64,000 bases of DNA from Bordetella petrii (GCF_000067205.1 NC_010170.1:930001-994000), one strand, 5' to 3'; positions 32,181-40,993 are shown, counted from the first letter of the stretch. Numbers and translations are program-made. Notes: generated from the letters alone by a model not told the origin.

Positions 32181-35100
32181 TCATGCCTTCGCGCTTTCTT
32201 CCTGCTGCGCCAGGAACTCCGCCAGCACGCGGCCGGTGTGGGATTTGTCGCGCAGGCTCATGACGTGCTCGGGCGAGCCTTCGGCCACCAGCTTGCCGCC
32301 GCCCGTGCCGCCTTCGGGGCCCAGGTCGAGCAGCCAGTCAGCCTCGGCAATGACGTCCAGGTTGTGTTCGATCACCACCACGGTATTACCCGCCGCCACC
32401 AGCCGGTGCAGCACGTGGATGAGCTTTTCCACGTCGGCCATCGACAGGCCCACGGTGGGTTCGTCCAGCACGTACAGCGTATGGGGAATGCGCGACGCCC
32501 GGCCGGTGGTGATGACGCCTTCGGTCAGGCGCGCCTTGGACAGCTCGGTCACCAGCTTGATGCGCTGGGCCTCGCCGCCCGACAGCGTGGGCGAGGGCTG
32601 GCCCAGCGTCAGGTAGCCCAGGCCGACATCCTGCATCAGCTGCAGGGGGCGGTGGATCTTGGGGTGCGCGGTGAAGTACTCCAGCGCGTCGTCGACTTCC
32701 ATGTTGAGCAGCTCGCCGGCGTTCTTGCCGCGCATCTGCACCGACAGTGTGTCGCTGTTGAAGCGCGCGCCGTTGCAGGCGTCGCATGGCACTTTCACGT
32801 CGGGCAGGAAGCTCATCTCGATGGTGCGCATGCCCTGGCCTTCGCAGATGGGGCAGCGGCCGTCGCCGGTGTTGAACGAGAAACGCGCCGCGCCCCAGCC
32901 GCGCATGCGCGCCTCGCGCGTGTCGGCGAACTGCCGCCGCACGTCGTCCCAGAAGCCGATGTAGGTGGCGGGGCACGAGCGCGGCGTCTTGCCGATAGGC
33001 GTCTGGTCTACTTCCAGTACGCGGTCGATGGCCTGCCAGCCGGTGATCTGCTCGCAACCGTTCCAGCGCGGCGCCTTGCCCTGCGACACTGCCTGCAGCA
33101 GGTTGTCGAGCAGCACTTCGCGCGCCAGGGTGGACTTGCCCGAGCCCGATACGCCCGTCACCACGCTCAGGCGGCCGACCGGAATGCGGGCGTCGACGTG
33201 GCGCAGGTTGTGCAGGCGCGCGCCGTGGATCTTGATCATGGGCGTGTCGTGCTGCACGGCGCGGCGCCCGTGCAGCGGATGCGCGAGCGGCCTGGCCAGG
33301 TAGCGGCCGGTTACCGATTCGGGCGCGTCGATCAAGTCTTGCGCGCTGCCCTGCGCCACCACGCGGCCGCCGCGCACCCCCGCGCCGGGGCCGATGTCGA
33401 TGATGTGCGAGGCGCGCCGGATGGTGTCGTCGTCGTGCTCTACCACCACCAGGGTGTTGCCGTTGCCTTCCAGGCGCGCCAGCGCATCGAGCAGGATGCG
33501 GTTGTCGCGCGGGTGCAGGCCGATGGTGGGTTCGTCCAGCACGTAGCAGACGCCCTGCAGGTTCGAGCCCAGCTGCGCGGCCAGGCGGATGCGCTGCGCC
33601 TCGCCTCCCGACAGGGTGGGCGCGGCGCGGTCCAGGGCCAGGTAATCCAGCCCGACTTCTTTCATGAAGTTCAGGCGCCCGCGGATTTCCGCCAGGATGT
33701 CGCGCGCGATCTCGCCTTCGCGGCCGCGCGCCACCAGCCCGGTGAAGAACGTGTGGGCCTCGGATACCGGCATGGCGGCCAGTTCGGCAATGGAGCGGTC
33801 GCGCCAGCGCACGGCGCGCGCCACGCGATTCAGGCGCTCGCCGTCGCATACGGTGCAGGTGCTGGCCTCGCCTTCGTAGCCGGCGTTCCAGGCGCTTTCT
33901 TCGCCCGTCTGCTCGGCGTCGAAATTCTGCAGTTGCACGCCGGTGCCGAAGCAGCCCGGGCACCACCCGTGCTTGGAGTTGTACGAGAACAGGCGCGGAT
34001 CGGGCTCGGGAAAGCTGGTGCCGCACGACGGGCAGGCGCGCTTGACCGAGAAATGCTGTTGCTGCAGTTCGCTGTCGAGCGCCTCGTGCAGCTTGTCTAC
34101 CGGCCACACCATGCTCAGCACGCCCTGGCCGTGCTCCAGCGCGCTTTTCACGGCCTGGCGCAGGGCCGCTTCGTTGTCGGGGTCGACCACCAGGTCGGCC
34201 ACCGGCAGTTCGATGGTGTGTTCTTTGTAGCGGTCCAGGCGCGGCCAGGGGCTGACCGGAATGAAGGCGCCATCGACCCGCAGGTGCGTGTGGCCCTTGG
34301 CGCCGGCCCACTTGGCCAGGTCGGTGTAATAGCCCTTGCGCGCCGTGACCAGCGGCGCCAGCAGGCCGATGTGCTGGCCTTTGTGCTCGCGCAGCAGGCG
34401 CGCCACGATCTGGTCGGCGTTCTGCGGCTCTACCGCCACCTGGCAGTCGGGGCAATACTGCGTGCCCAGCTTCACGTACAGCAGCCGCAGGAAATGGTGG
34501 ATTTCGGTCATGGTGGCCACGGTCGACTTGCGGCCGCCGCGGCTGGTGCGCTGTTCGATGGCCACCGTGGGCGGTATGCCGAAAATGGCGTCCACATCCG
34601 GCTTGCCGGCAGGCTGGACGATGGCGCGCGCATAGGCATTGAGCGATTCCAGGTAGCGCCGCTGCCCTTCGTTGAACAGGATGTCGAAGGCCAGCGTGGA
34701 CTTGCCCGAGCCCGATACGCCGGTGATCACCGTGAACTTGTCGTGCGGGATCTCGACGTTGACGTTCTTCAGGTTGTGTTCGCGCGCATTGCGGATCTCG
34801 ATGGCGCGCGCTTCGCGCCGGCGGCGCATCACCGATTGCAGCGGCGTGCCCGCATCGGCGTTGTAGACCGCCACCGGTTCGGCAATGACCGGGGCCAGCC
34901 CGGCCTGCTCGGCGATCTGCGCGTCGGCGTCGCTGCTGACCGCCACATCGCCCGGCAGCACGCTGACAGCATATTCGCGCAGCGCGGCGCCAGTATGTGA
35001 ACGCGGGTTGTCCATCAGGTCTTGGGGCGTGCCCACACCCACCACCAGGCCGCCCGCATCGCCGCCTTCGGGGCCCAGGTCGATCAGCCAGTCGGCCGCG

Positions 35101-37955
35101 AGGATCACGTCGAGGTTGTGCTCGATGACCAGCAGCGTGTGGCCGGCCGCCAGCAGCTTGCGGAAGGCCCGCATCAGGCGCGCCACGTCGTCGAAGTGCA
35201 GGCCGGTGGTGGGCTCGTCGAACAGGAACAGGCTGCCTTTCTTGGCCACCTTGGCTGTCGAGATGCCGCTGCGCGCCGCCTCGGCCAGGTGGCCGGCCAG
35301 TTTCAGGCGCTGGGCCTCGCCGCCCGACAGGGTGGGCACCGGCTGCCCCAGCCGCACGTATTCCAGGCCCACGTCGGCCAGCGGCGCCAGGCCGGTCTGC
35401 ACGTCGCGCAGCCCCTTGAAGAATTCCAGCGCCTCGCTCACGGTCATTTCCAGCACCTGGTCGATCGAGGCACTTTTGCCCAGATGCTCGACGCGCACCT
35501 CCAGCACTTCGGGCCGGAAGCGCCGTCCGTCGCAGTCGGGACAGCGCAGGTATACGTCGGACAGGAACTGCATCTCGACGTGCTCGAAGCCGGTGCCGCC
35601 GCAGGTGGGGCACCGGCCGTCGCCGCTGTTGAAGCTGAAGGTGCCGGGGGTATAGCCGCGTTCTTTCGACACCGGCGCCTGCGCGAACAGCTTGCGGATG
35701 GCGTCGAAGGCGCCCACGTAGCTGGCCGGGTTCGAGCGCGCGGTCTTGCCGATGGGGGTCTGGTCCACCATGACCACGTCGGCGATCTGCTCGGCGCCCA
35801 GCAGGCGCTCGAAGGCGCCGGGCGCTTCGGAAGGCTTGCCCTGGTGCTTCAGCAGGGCGGGGTACAGCACGTCTTGCACCAGGGTCGATTTGCCCGAGCC
35901 CGATACGCCGGTCACGCACACCAGGCGGCCCAGCGGCAGTTCCACCGAGACGTTGCGCAGGTTGTGCGCCGTGGCGCCTTGCAGCAGCAGGCGCGGCGTG
36001 TTGGCCGCCACCGGCATGGGGCGCGGCGCCTCGACGCGCTGGCGTCCGCCCAGGTAGTCGCCGGTCAGCGTGGGCGAAGCGCGCAGTTGCGCCGGCGTGC
36101 CGTCGAACACGATGCGGCCGCCGCGCTCGCCGGGACCCGGGCCGATGTCGATGATGCGGTCGGCGGCCACCATGACCTGCGGGTCGTGCTCTACCACCAC
36201 CAGCGTGTTGCCGGCGTTGCGCAGCCGGTGCATGACTTCGACCACGCGGTGCATGTCGCGCGGGTGCAGGCCGATGGAGGGTTCGTCCAGCACGAACAGC
36301 GTGTTCACCAGCGAGGTGCCGAGCGCGGTGGTGAGGTTGATGCGCTGCACCTCGCCGCCCGACAACGTGCGGCTTTGCCGGTCGAGCGTGAGGTAGCCCA
36401 GGCCCACGTCGCACAGGAATTTCAGGCGCGCGCGCACTTCGGTGAGCAGCAGGTCGGCGGCGGCATCGAGCGCGCCGGTGAATGAAAGCGTATCGAAGAA
36501 CGTGCGCACGCGCTCGATGGGCAGCAGCATGACGTCGTGGATCGACAGGCCATCCAGCGATTCGAGTTGTTCGCGGCTCCAGGACGCGCCGGCCGGCATG
36601 AAGCGCTGGTAGCGTTCGTCGCCAGGCGGCAGCACCTGGTCGGCCTCGGCCTTGCTGCCCAGGCGCCACAACAGCGCGTCGGGCTTGAGCCGCGCGCCCT
36701 GGCAGGTGGGGCAGGGCGTGTAGCTGCGGTATTTCGACAGCAGCACGCGCACGTGCATCTTGTAGGCGCGGCTTTCCAGCCAGGCAAAGAAGCGGTGCAC
36801 GCCGTACCACTGGGTTTTCCAGGCATTGTTGCCGCCTTTCCAGTCGGGGTCGCCATGCAGCACCCAGTGGCGCTGCGCGTCGGTCATGGCTTTCCAGGGC
36901 ACCGACATGGGCACGCCGGCGCGCGGCGCGTACTTGGCCATGTCATCCTGGCATTCCTTGAACGACGGTGTCTGCCAGGGCTTGATGGCGCCTTCGCGCA
37001 GTGTCTTGTTTTCGTCGGGAATGACCAGGCCGTAGTCAATGCCTATTACGCGCCCGAAACCGCGGCAGGCCTCGCACGCGCCCAGCGGCGAATTGAACGA
37101 GAAGCTGCTGGGCAGCGGGTCGGTGTATTCGATGTCGCAGTCGGCGCAGTGCAGGCGGTCGCTGTATTTCCAGACGTGCGCGTCGGCGCCGTCGTCGTCG
37201 AGCACGTGCACGGCCATGTGGCCGCCGCCCATGCGCAGCGCGGTGTCCAGCGCTTCCATCAGGCGTTCGCGCTCGGCGCTGGAATGGCGGAAGCGGTCTT
37301 GCACCACATGCAGGATGCGGCGCTCGCCTTCGCCGGCGGCAGCCTTGCCTTTGTTCTTGCCTTTGCCGCCGCGCGCGGCCGGCGCGCGTGCGCGGCCGGT
37401 TTCTTCGCTGTGCACGCGGGTATAGCCCTGCCGTTCGAGGAAGCCGCGCACTTCTTCTTCGGTGAAATTGGCCGGCACCGCGATGGGAAAGGTGACCACC
37501 AGGCGCGGGTCGCCGGCCGCCGGCGCGCGCAACGCCAGCGAGGCCGCGATGGAATCGGGCGTGTCGCGCCGCACTTCTTTGCCGCAGCCGCGGCAATACA
37601 GTTTGGCGCCGCGCGCGAACAACAGCTTGAGATGATCGTTCAGCTCGGTCATGGTGCCGACCGTGCTGCGCGAGCTGCGCACCGGGTTGGTCTGGTCGAT
37701 GGCAATGGCGGGCAGGATGCCCTCGATGCGGTCGACCTGGGGTTTGTCCATGCGGTCGAGGAACTGACGCGCGTAGGGCGAAAACGTTTCGACGTAGCGG
37801 CGCTGGCCTTCGGCGTACAGCGTGTCGAACGCCAGCGAACTCTTGCCCGACCCCGACACGCCGGTGATGACCACCAGCTCGCCCGTGGCGAGAGTCAGAT
37901 CCAGGTTCTTCAGGTTGTTCTGGCGTGCGCCGACGATGCGGATGTGGGAACTCAT
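32181..37955 (-). CDS. uvrA: Tandem UvrA-like protein (two fused UvrA units, four ABC modules)
   Basis: A single open frame of 1924 residues, twice the length of normal UvrA (about 940). Four Walker A motifs (GVSGSGKS) lie near residues 32, 685, 1080 and 1600. Four signatures (LSGGE with VQRINL, AQRLKL, AQRIRL and AQRIKL) and four DEP(T/S)-GL Walker B segments accompany them. Each half keeps the UvrA zinc-finger pairs: CADC with CEAC and CPTC with CPDC in the first half; CPSC with CPGC and CPIC with CDAC in the second. UvrA normally dimerises to find DNA lesions; here one chain could form the equivalent of a dimer. ATG 37955 (MSSHIRIVGARQNNL) is the family start. A LexA-type box lies upstream. 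Whether a standard uvrA also exists elsewhere cannot be seen. Confidence 0.93.
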   Translation of the reverse strand: MSSHIRIVGARQNNLKNLDLTLATGELVVITGVSGSGKSSLAFDTLYAEGQRRYVETFSPYARQFLDRMDKPQVDRIEGILPAIAIDQTNPVRSSRSTVGTMTELNDHLKLLFARGAKLYCRGCGKEVRRDTPDSIAASLALRAPAAGDPRLVVTFPIAVPANFTEEEVRGFLERQGYTRVHSEETGRARAPAARGGKGKNKGKAAAGEGERRILHVVQDRFRHSSAERERLMEALDTALRMGGGHMAVHVLDDDGADAHVWKYSDRLHCADCDIEYTDPLPSSFSFNSPLGACEACRGFGRVIGIDYGLVIPDENKTLREGAIKPWQTPSFKECQDDMAKYAPRAGVPMSVPWKAMTDAQRHWVLHGDPDWKGGNNAWKTQWYGVHRFFAWLESRAYKMHVRVLLSKYRSYTPCPTCQGARLKPDALLWRLGSKAEADQVLPPGDERYQRFMPAGASWSREQLESLDGLSIHDVMLLPIERVRTFFDTLSFTGALDAAADLLLTEVRARLKFLCDVGLGYLTLDRQSRTLSGGEVQRINLTTALGTSLVNTLFVLDEPSIGLHPRDMHRVVEVMHRLRNAGNTLVVVEHDPQVMVAADRIIDIGPGPGERGGRIVFDGTPAQLRASPTLTGDYLGGRQRVEAPRPMPVAANTPRLLLQGATAHNLRNVSVELPLGRLVCVTGVSGSGKSTLVQDVLYPALLKHQGKPSEAPGAFERLLGAEQIADVVMVDQTPIGKTARSNPASYVGAFDAIRKLFAQAPVSKERGYTPGTFSFNSGDGRCPTCGGTGFEHVEMQFLSDVYLRCPDCDGRRFRPEVLEVRVEHLGKSASIDQVLEMTVSEALEFFKGLRDVQTGLAPLADVGLEYVRLGQPVPTLSGGEAQRLKLAGHLAEAARSGISTAKVAKKGSLFLFDEPTTGLHFDDVARLMRAFRKLLAAGHTLLVIEHNLDVILAADWLIDLGPEGGDAGGLVVGVGTPQDLMDNPRSHTGAALREYAVSVLPGDVAVSSDADAQIAEQAGLAPVIAEPVAVYNADAGTPLQSVMRRRREARAIEIRNAREHNLKNVNVEIPHDKFTVITGVSGSGKSTLAFDILFNEGQRRYLESLNAYARAIVQPAGKPDVDAIFGIPPTVAIEQRTSRGGRKSTVATMTEIHHFLRLLYVKLGTQYCPDCQVAVEPQNADQIVARLLREHKGQHIGLLAPLVTARKGYYTDLAKWAGAKGHTHLRVDGAFIPVSPWPRLDRYKEHTIELPVADLVVDPDNEAALRQAVKSALEHGQGVLSMVWPVDKLHEALDSELQQQHFSVKRACPSCGTSFPEPDPRLFSYNSKHGWCPGCFGTGVQLQNFDAEQTGEESAWNAGYEGEASTCTVCDGERLNRVARAVRWRDRSIAELAAMPVSEAHTFFTGLVARGREGEIARDILAEIRGRLNFMKEVGLDYLALDRAAPTLSGGEAQRIRLAAQLGSNLQGVCYVLDEPTIGLHPRDNRILLDALARLEGNGNTLVVVEHDDDTIRRASHIIDIGPGAGVRGGRVVAQGSAQDLIDAPESVTGRYLARPLAHPLHGRRAVQHDTPMIKIHGARLHNLRHVDARIPVGRLSVVTGVSGSGKSTLAREVLLDNLLQAVSQGKAPRWNGCEQITGWQAIDRVLEVDQTPIGKTPRSCPATYIGFWDDVRRQFADTREARMRGWGAARFSFNTGDGRCPICEGQGMRTIEMSFLPDVKVPCDACNGARFNSDTLSVQMRGKNAGELLNMEVDDALEYFTAHPKIHRPLQLMQDVGLGYLTLGQPSPTLSGGEAQRIKLVTELSKARLTEGVITTGRASRIPHTLYVLDEPTVGLSMADVEKLIHVLHRLVAAGNTVVVIEHNLDVIAEADWLLDLGPEGGTGGGKLVAEGSPEHVMSLRDKSHTGRVLAEFLAQQEESAKA

Positions 37956-38021
37956 GGCGTGGGAAGGCGTGGGGCGATGGAGAGGAAGACCCGAAGGCGA
38001 CAAGAATATCGCTGAAAATAT

Positions 38022-38037
38022 CTGTATATATAAACAG
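38022..38037. promoter_or_regulatory. LexA (SOS) box upstream of the tandem uvrA
   Basis: CTGTATATATAAACAG fits CTGT-N8-ACAG exactly, and with flanks it matches 17 of 20 positions of the E. coli consensus TACTGTATATATATACAGTA. It lies 67 bp upstream of the uvrA-like start, in the gap shared with the IclR gene. LexA repression of the uvrA-pabB-pabC transcript is the likely role. Confidence 0.8.
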
Positions 38038-38121
38038 TATCTCAGATTCCCGGATATCCGGGTAGCGCGCCATCGACAGCAGGGCGCGGGCCAGGGATAA
38101 TGTCTATATTATGAATTTACT

Positions 38122-38136
38122 GTCCACAATATGGAC
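38122..38136. promoter_or_regulatory. IclR-type operator overlapping the iclR start codon
   Basis: A 15-bp dyad GTCCACAATATGGAC, symmetrical except for one pair, spans the ATG at 38131. This size and form match sites of the KdgR/IclR type. Binding by the encoded IclR protein would give autorepression. Confidence 0.55.
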
Positions 38137-38964
38137 GAAACCTATTCTACGCCTTCAGCAAGTCCCGCGCCGGGCAATCCGCCCGTAGCCGGCACGGCCG
38201 CCTTCGGCAAGTTCATGTGCGTGCTGCAGCATGTTGCCGACGCGGCGCAACCGCCGGGCATGGCCGAGCTGGCCGCGCGCAGCGGCTTTCCGCGCCCCAC
38301 GGTGTACCGCATCGTGGCGGGCCTGCTCGAACACGGCCTGGTCGCCGCGCAGCCCGACGGCACCTATGTGCTGGGCCCGCGCCTGCTCAGCCTGGCCAGC
38401 CGCAGTTGGTCGCGCTTCGACTTGCGCGTGGCCCTGCTGCCAGACTTGCATGCCCTGCGGGACGCCACCGGGCAGACCGTGCACCTGGCGGTGCCGGCTG
38501 GCGACGCCATGGTCTATATCGAAAAACTCGACGGCCCGGGGGCCGTGCGCATGGCTTCGCGCATTGGCGGGCAATTGCCGTTGCATTGCAGCGCAGTGGG
38601 CAAGGCGTGCCTGGCCACGCTCGAGCCGGCCGCGCTCGATGCCCGCCTGGCCGCTCTGCCACTGCCGCGCCTGACGCCGGCCACCCTGGCCGGCGCCGCC
38701 GCCCTGCGCGCCGAGCTGGCGCAGGTGCGCCGCCAGGGCTACGCGGTAGATAATGAAGAAAACGAGCCCGGCATCGTCTGCTACGGCGTGGCGCTGTGCG
38801 ATGCCAGCGGCCGCGCGGTGGCCGGCGTCAGCGTCAGCACGCTGGCCTTTCACCAGCCGGCCCGGCCGCCATCGGCCTGCATCGATCCCCTGCTGCGGCT
38901 GCGCGCCGCGGCGTCCGCCCGCCTGGCCGGCATGCCCGCGCCGCTGGGCAATCCACTCTTGTAA
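38131..38964 (+). CDS. IclR-family transcriptional regulator
   Basis: 277-residue IclR/KdgR-type regulator. The winged helix spans about residues 28-90 (MAELAARSGFPRPTVYRIVAG, then YVLGPRLLSLASRSW). The effector domain follows, with IEKLDGPGAVRMASRIGG, LHCSAVGKACLATL and the C-terminal NEENEPGIVCYGVAL. It is followed by a KDPG aldolase (18 bp on) and a sugar-acid kinase, so it most likely senses 2-keto-3-deoxygluconate or a related acid, as KdgR does in enterobacteria (inference). Its start codon lies within a palindromic site. Confidence 0.9.
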   Translation: MDETYSTPSASPAPGNPPVAGTAAFGKFMCVLQHVADAAQPPGMAELAARSGFPRPTVYRIVAGLLEHGLVAAQPDGTYVLGPRLLSLASRSWSRFDLRVALLPDLHALRDATGQTVHLAVPAGDAMVYIEKLDGPGAVRMASRIGGQLPLHCSAVGKACLATLEPAALDARLAALPLPRLTPATLAGAAALRAELAQVRRQGYAVDNEENEPGIVCYGVALCDASGRAVAGVSVSTLAFHQPARPPSACIDPLLRLRAAASARLAGMPAPLGNPLL

Positions 38965-38982
38965 CCCTGCCGCGAGATACCC

Positions 38983-39627
38983 ATGAGCTCTTCTTCCGCT
39001 TCTATCCCGATGGCGCGCCTGCTGGCCGACCGCGTCGTGCCGGTGCTGCGTTATGCCGACGCCGCCACCGCCGGCTATGCCGCCGAGATCGCCGTGCAGG
39101 CCGGCTGCCAGACCCTCGAACTGACCTGGACGATTCCCGGCGTTACCGACCTGGTGCGCGCCCTGCGCGACAAGCATGGCGACGCGCTGACGCTGGGGGT
39201 GGGCACGGTGCTCGATGAAGCCCAGGCGCGCGATGCCCTGGTGGCGGGGGCCGATTTCCTGGTGGCGCCGGGCCTGGTGCCCGGCATTGCCGAAATGGCC
39301 CACGCGGCTGGCGCCCTGTGCCTGCTGGGTGCCTTCACTCCCAGCGAAGTGCTGGAGGCCCGCCGGGCCGGCGCCGATATCGTGAAGATCTTTCCGGCCG
39401 ACACCGGCGGCCCGCGCCACCTCGCGGCGCTGAAATCCGTATTCCCCGACACGGTGTTCTGCCCCACCGGGGGCGTCACGCAGCAGAACATGGGCGAATA
39501 CTTCGCCGCCGGCGCCGGGCTGGTGGGCATCGGCAGCAACCTGTACGACAAGGCCGCCTTTGCCGCGCGCGACACCGCCGCCCTGGTGCGCCAGATCGTC
39601 CGCACCCGCGAGGCCGCTCATGGCTGA
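38983..39627 (+). CDS. eda: 2-dehydro-3-deoxy-phosphogluconate (KDPG) aldolase
   Basis: 214-residue class I aldolase. The catalytic glutamate is in the CQTLELTWTIPG segment and the Schiff-base lysine in ADIVKIFPADTGG, with the phosphate site in PTGGVTQQNMGEYFAAG. It cleaves KDPG to pyruvate and glyceraldehyde-3-phosphate. Length and motifs are standard. It overlaps the kinase gene by 8 bp, and the pair would convert 2-keto-3-deoxygluconate to central metabolites. Confidence 0.93.
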   Translation: MSSSSASIPMARLLADRVVPVLRYADAATAGYAAEIAVQAGCQTLELTWTIPGVTDLVRALRDKHGDALTLGVGTVLDEAQARDALVAGADFLVAPGLVPGIAEMAHAAGALCLLGAFTPSEVLEARRAGADIVKIFPADTGGPRHLAALKSVFPDTVFCPTGGVTQQNMGEYFAAGAGLVGIGSNLYDKAAFAARDTAALVRQIVRTREAAHG

Positions 39628-40558
39628 TTTCGACATCGTCGGGCTGGGCGAGCCGCTGATCGAGTTCAACCAGACCCGCGCCGGCGATCCCCATTACCTG
39701 CAGGGGTTTGGCGGCGACACATCCAACGCTGTGATCGCGGCCGCGCGGCAGGGCGCGCGCTGCGCCTACCTGACGCGGGTGGGCGCCGACGCGTTCGGCG
39801 ACCAGCTGCTGCAACTGCTGCGCGGCGAACAGGTCGACACCGCGGGCGTGCGGGTCGACCCCGACGCCCATACCGGCGTGTATTTCGTGCAGCATGGCCC
39901 CGACGGCCACGTATTCAGTTACCTGCGCCGCGATTCGGCGGCCAGCCGCATGCAGCCGTCCGACCTGGACGGCGCGCCGCTGTCGCGCTGTCGCTACCTG
40001 CACGTGTCGGGCATCAGCCTGGCCATCAGCGCCAGCGCTTGCGACACCGTGTTCGAAGCCATCGGGCGCACGCGCCAGGCGGGCGGGCAGGTGAGCCTGG
40101 ATTCCAACCTGCGCCTGCGCCTGTGGCCGGTGGCGCGCGCGCGAGCCATTCTGCGCGAGGCGCTGGCCATGGCCGACCTGTTCCTGCCCAGCCTTGACGA
40201 TCTGCGCCACCTGACCGGCCACGACGACCCGCAGCGTACCCTGGACTGGATTCGCGCCGCCGGCGCGCCCGGCGTGGTGGTGCTGAAACTGGGCAAGGAC
40301 GGCGCGCTGGTCGATGACGGCCAGGCCCGTACCCCGGTGCCGGGCCTGGCCGTCAAGGCGGTGGACGCCACCGGCGCTGGCGACTGCTTCGCCGGCAACT
40401 TGCTGGCGCGGCGCTGCGCCGGCGACGACTGGCTGGCCGCCGTGCGCTACGCCAACGCGGCGGCGGCGCTGTCCACCACGGGCTACGGCGCCGTCGAGCC
40501 GCTGCCGCGCCCCGATGCCGTGCGGGCCTTGCTGGCTGACGGAGGGGCGGCCGGCTGA
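39620..40558 (+). CDS. kdgK: 2-dehydro-3-deoxygluconokinase (PfkB/ribokinase family)
   Basis: 312-residue PfkB-family sugar kinase. The N-terminal signature is QGFGGDTSNAVIAAARQGA and the C-terminal anion-hole/catalytic motif is VDATGAGDCFAGNLLAR, whose Asp in GAGD is the base. FNQTR near the start and the pairing with eda point to 2-keto-3-deoxygluconate as substrate. It starts inside the eda gene (8-bp overlap), so the two are translationally coupled. It would phosphorylate KDG to KDPG for the aldolase. No uronate or galactonate dehydratase is nearby. Confidence 0.9.
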   Translation: MADFDIVGLGEPLIEFNQTRAGDPHYLQGFGGDTSNAVIAAARQGARCAYLTRVGADAFGDQLLQLLRGEQVDTAGVRVDPDAHTGVYFVQHGPDGHVFSYLRRDSAASRMQPSDLDGAPLSRCRYLHVSGISLAISASACDTVFEAIGRTRQAGGQVSLDSNLRLRLWPVARARAILREALAMADLFLPSLDDLRHLTGHDDPQRTLDWIRAAGAPGVVVLKLGKDGALVDDGQARTPVPGLAVKAVDATGAGDCFAGNLLARRCAGDDWLAAVRYANAAAALSTTGYGAVEPLPRPDAVRALLADGGAAG

Positions 40559-40596
40559 GCGGCGGCCGTCGTTGCCCGGGAAGGCGGGGTAGCGGT

Positions 40597-40625
40597 TTGG
40601 CGGCCAGGCCGTTTCGGGCTAGAAT
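40597..40625 (+). promoter_or_regulatory. Candidate sigma-70 promoter of the small basic ORF
   Basis: TTGGCG (40597-40602) and TAGAAT (40620-40625) are spaced by 17 bp, a good sigma-70 fit in a region otherwise very GC rich. They lie about 100 bp upstream of the 42-codon ORF at 40727. Confidence 0.55.
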
Positions 40626-40726
40626 GCCGAGTTATCCCAGTTTTTGCCGCCAGCCTGTGGCCCCCGGTACCGCACCGGGCACGTCGGGCGGGTTTGGGCA
40701 CCATCGAACCTTACCGGAGAACCATC

Positions 40727-40855
40727 ATGGCTGAGCGCAAACGCGTGCGTCGCAACACCCTGGAACGCCGTTGCCTGGGCAAGGCTTTCAAGCGCTTGTT
40801 CGTCAACTCGCCCAAAGGCGTGTTCAAGATGCTGGAAAAAATCAAGCGTGTGTAA
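40727..40855 (+). CDS. Small highly basic protein of unknown function
   Basis: 42-codon ORF reading MAERKRVRRNTLERRCLGKA, then FKRLF and ending MLEKIKRV. It has 15 Arg/Lys residues and four acidic ones, so it may bind nucleic acid or ribosomes (inference). Support for a real gene: a sigma-70-like promoter about 100 bp upstream, a CGGAGA ribosome site 7 bases before the ATG, native codon choice, and a strong Rho-independent terminator about 100 bp after the stop. I do not recognise the family. The 3' end (GTGTAAT) is echoed in the 14-bp tandem repeat that begins one base after the stop. Confidence 0.6.
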   Translation: MAERKRVRRNTLERRCLGKAFKRLFVNSPKGVFKMLEKIKRV

Positions 40856-40856
40856 T

Positions 40857-40929
40857 GGCGTGTAATTGCGGGCGTGTAATTGCGGGCGTGTAATTGCGGG
40901 CGTGTAATTGCGCGTGGCGTGTAATCGCG
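40857..40929. repeat. 14-bp tandem repeat, four exact copies plus one variant
   Basis: GGCGTGTAATTGCG occurs four times head to tail at 40857-40912. A fifth copy with T to C (GGCGTGTAATCGCG) lies at 40916-40929 after a 3-base break. Every unit carries a TAA. The array is in the 3' untranslated part between the small ORF and its terminator. Slippage repeat; copy number is likely to vary between strains. Confidence 0.9.
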
Positions 40930-40961
40930 CGTGTATTACAGGTCTGATTGCCCGCTTTGAT

Positions 40962-40993
40962 AAAAAACCGCCGGTCTTCCGGCGGTTTTTTTT
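40962..40993. terminator. Strong bidirectional Rho-independent terminator
   Basis: Stem CCGCCGG-TCTT-CCGGCGG (40968-40985) is flanked by six A residues on one side and eight T residues on the other. It can stop transcription from the small ORF on the plus strand and also minus-strand transcripts. Confidence 0.93.

Noticed and set aside
31662..35000. A 1112-codon open frame on the plus strand, antisense to the tandem uvrA
   Set aside because: Same cause. The real gene on the minus strand has four complete ABC modules; the antisense translation is low-complexity His/Gln/Arg/Ala sequence.
37956..38003. N-terminal extension of the tandem uvrA to TTG 38003
   Set aside because: Adds 16 residues unlike any UvrA; ATG 37955 gives the family start.
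40857..40929. CRISPR-like array
   Set aside because: Units are 14 bp, contiguous and without spacers; this is a simple tandem repeat.
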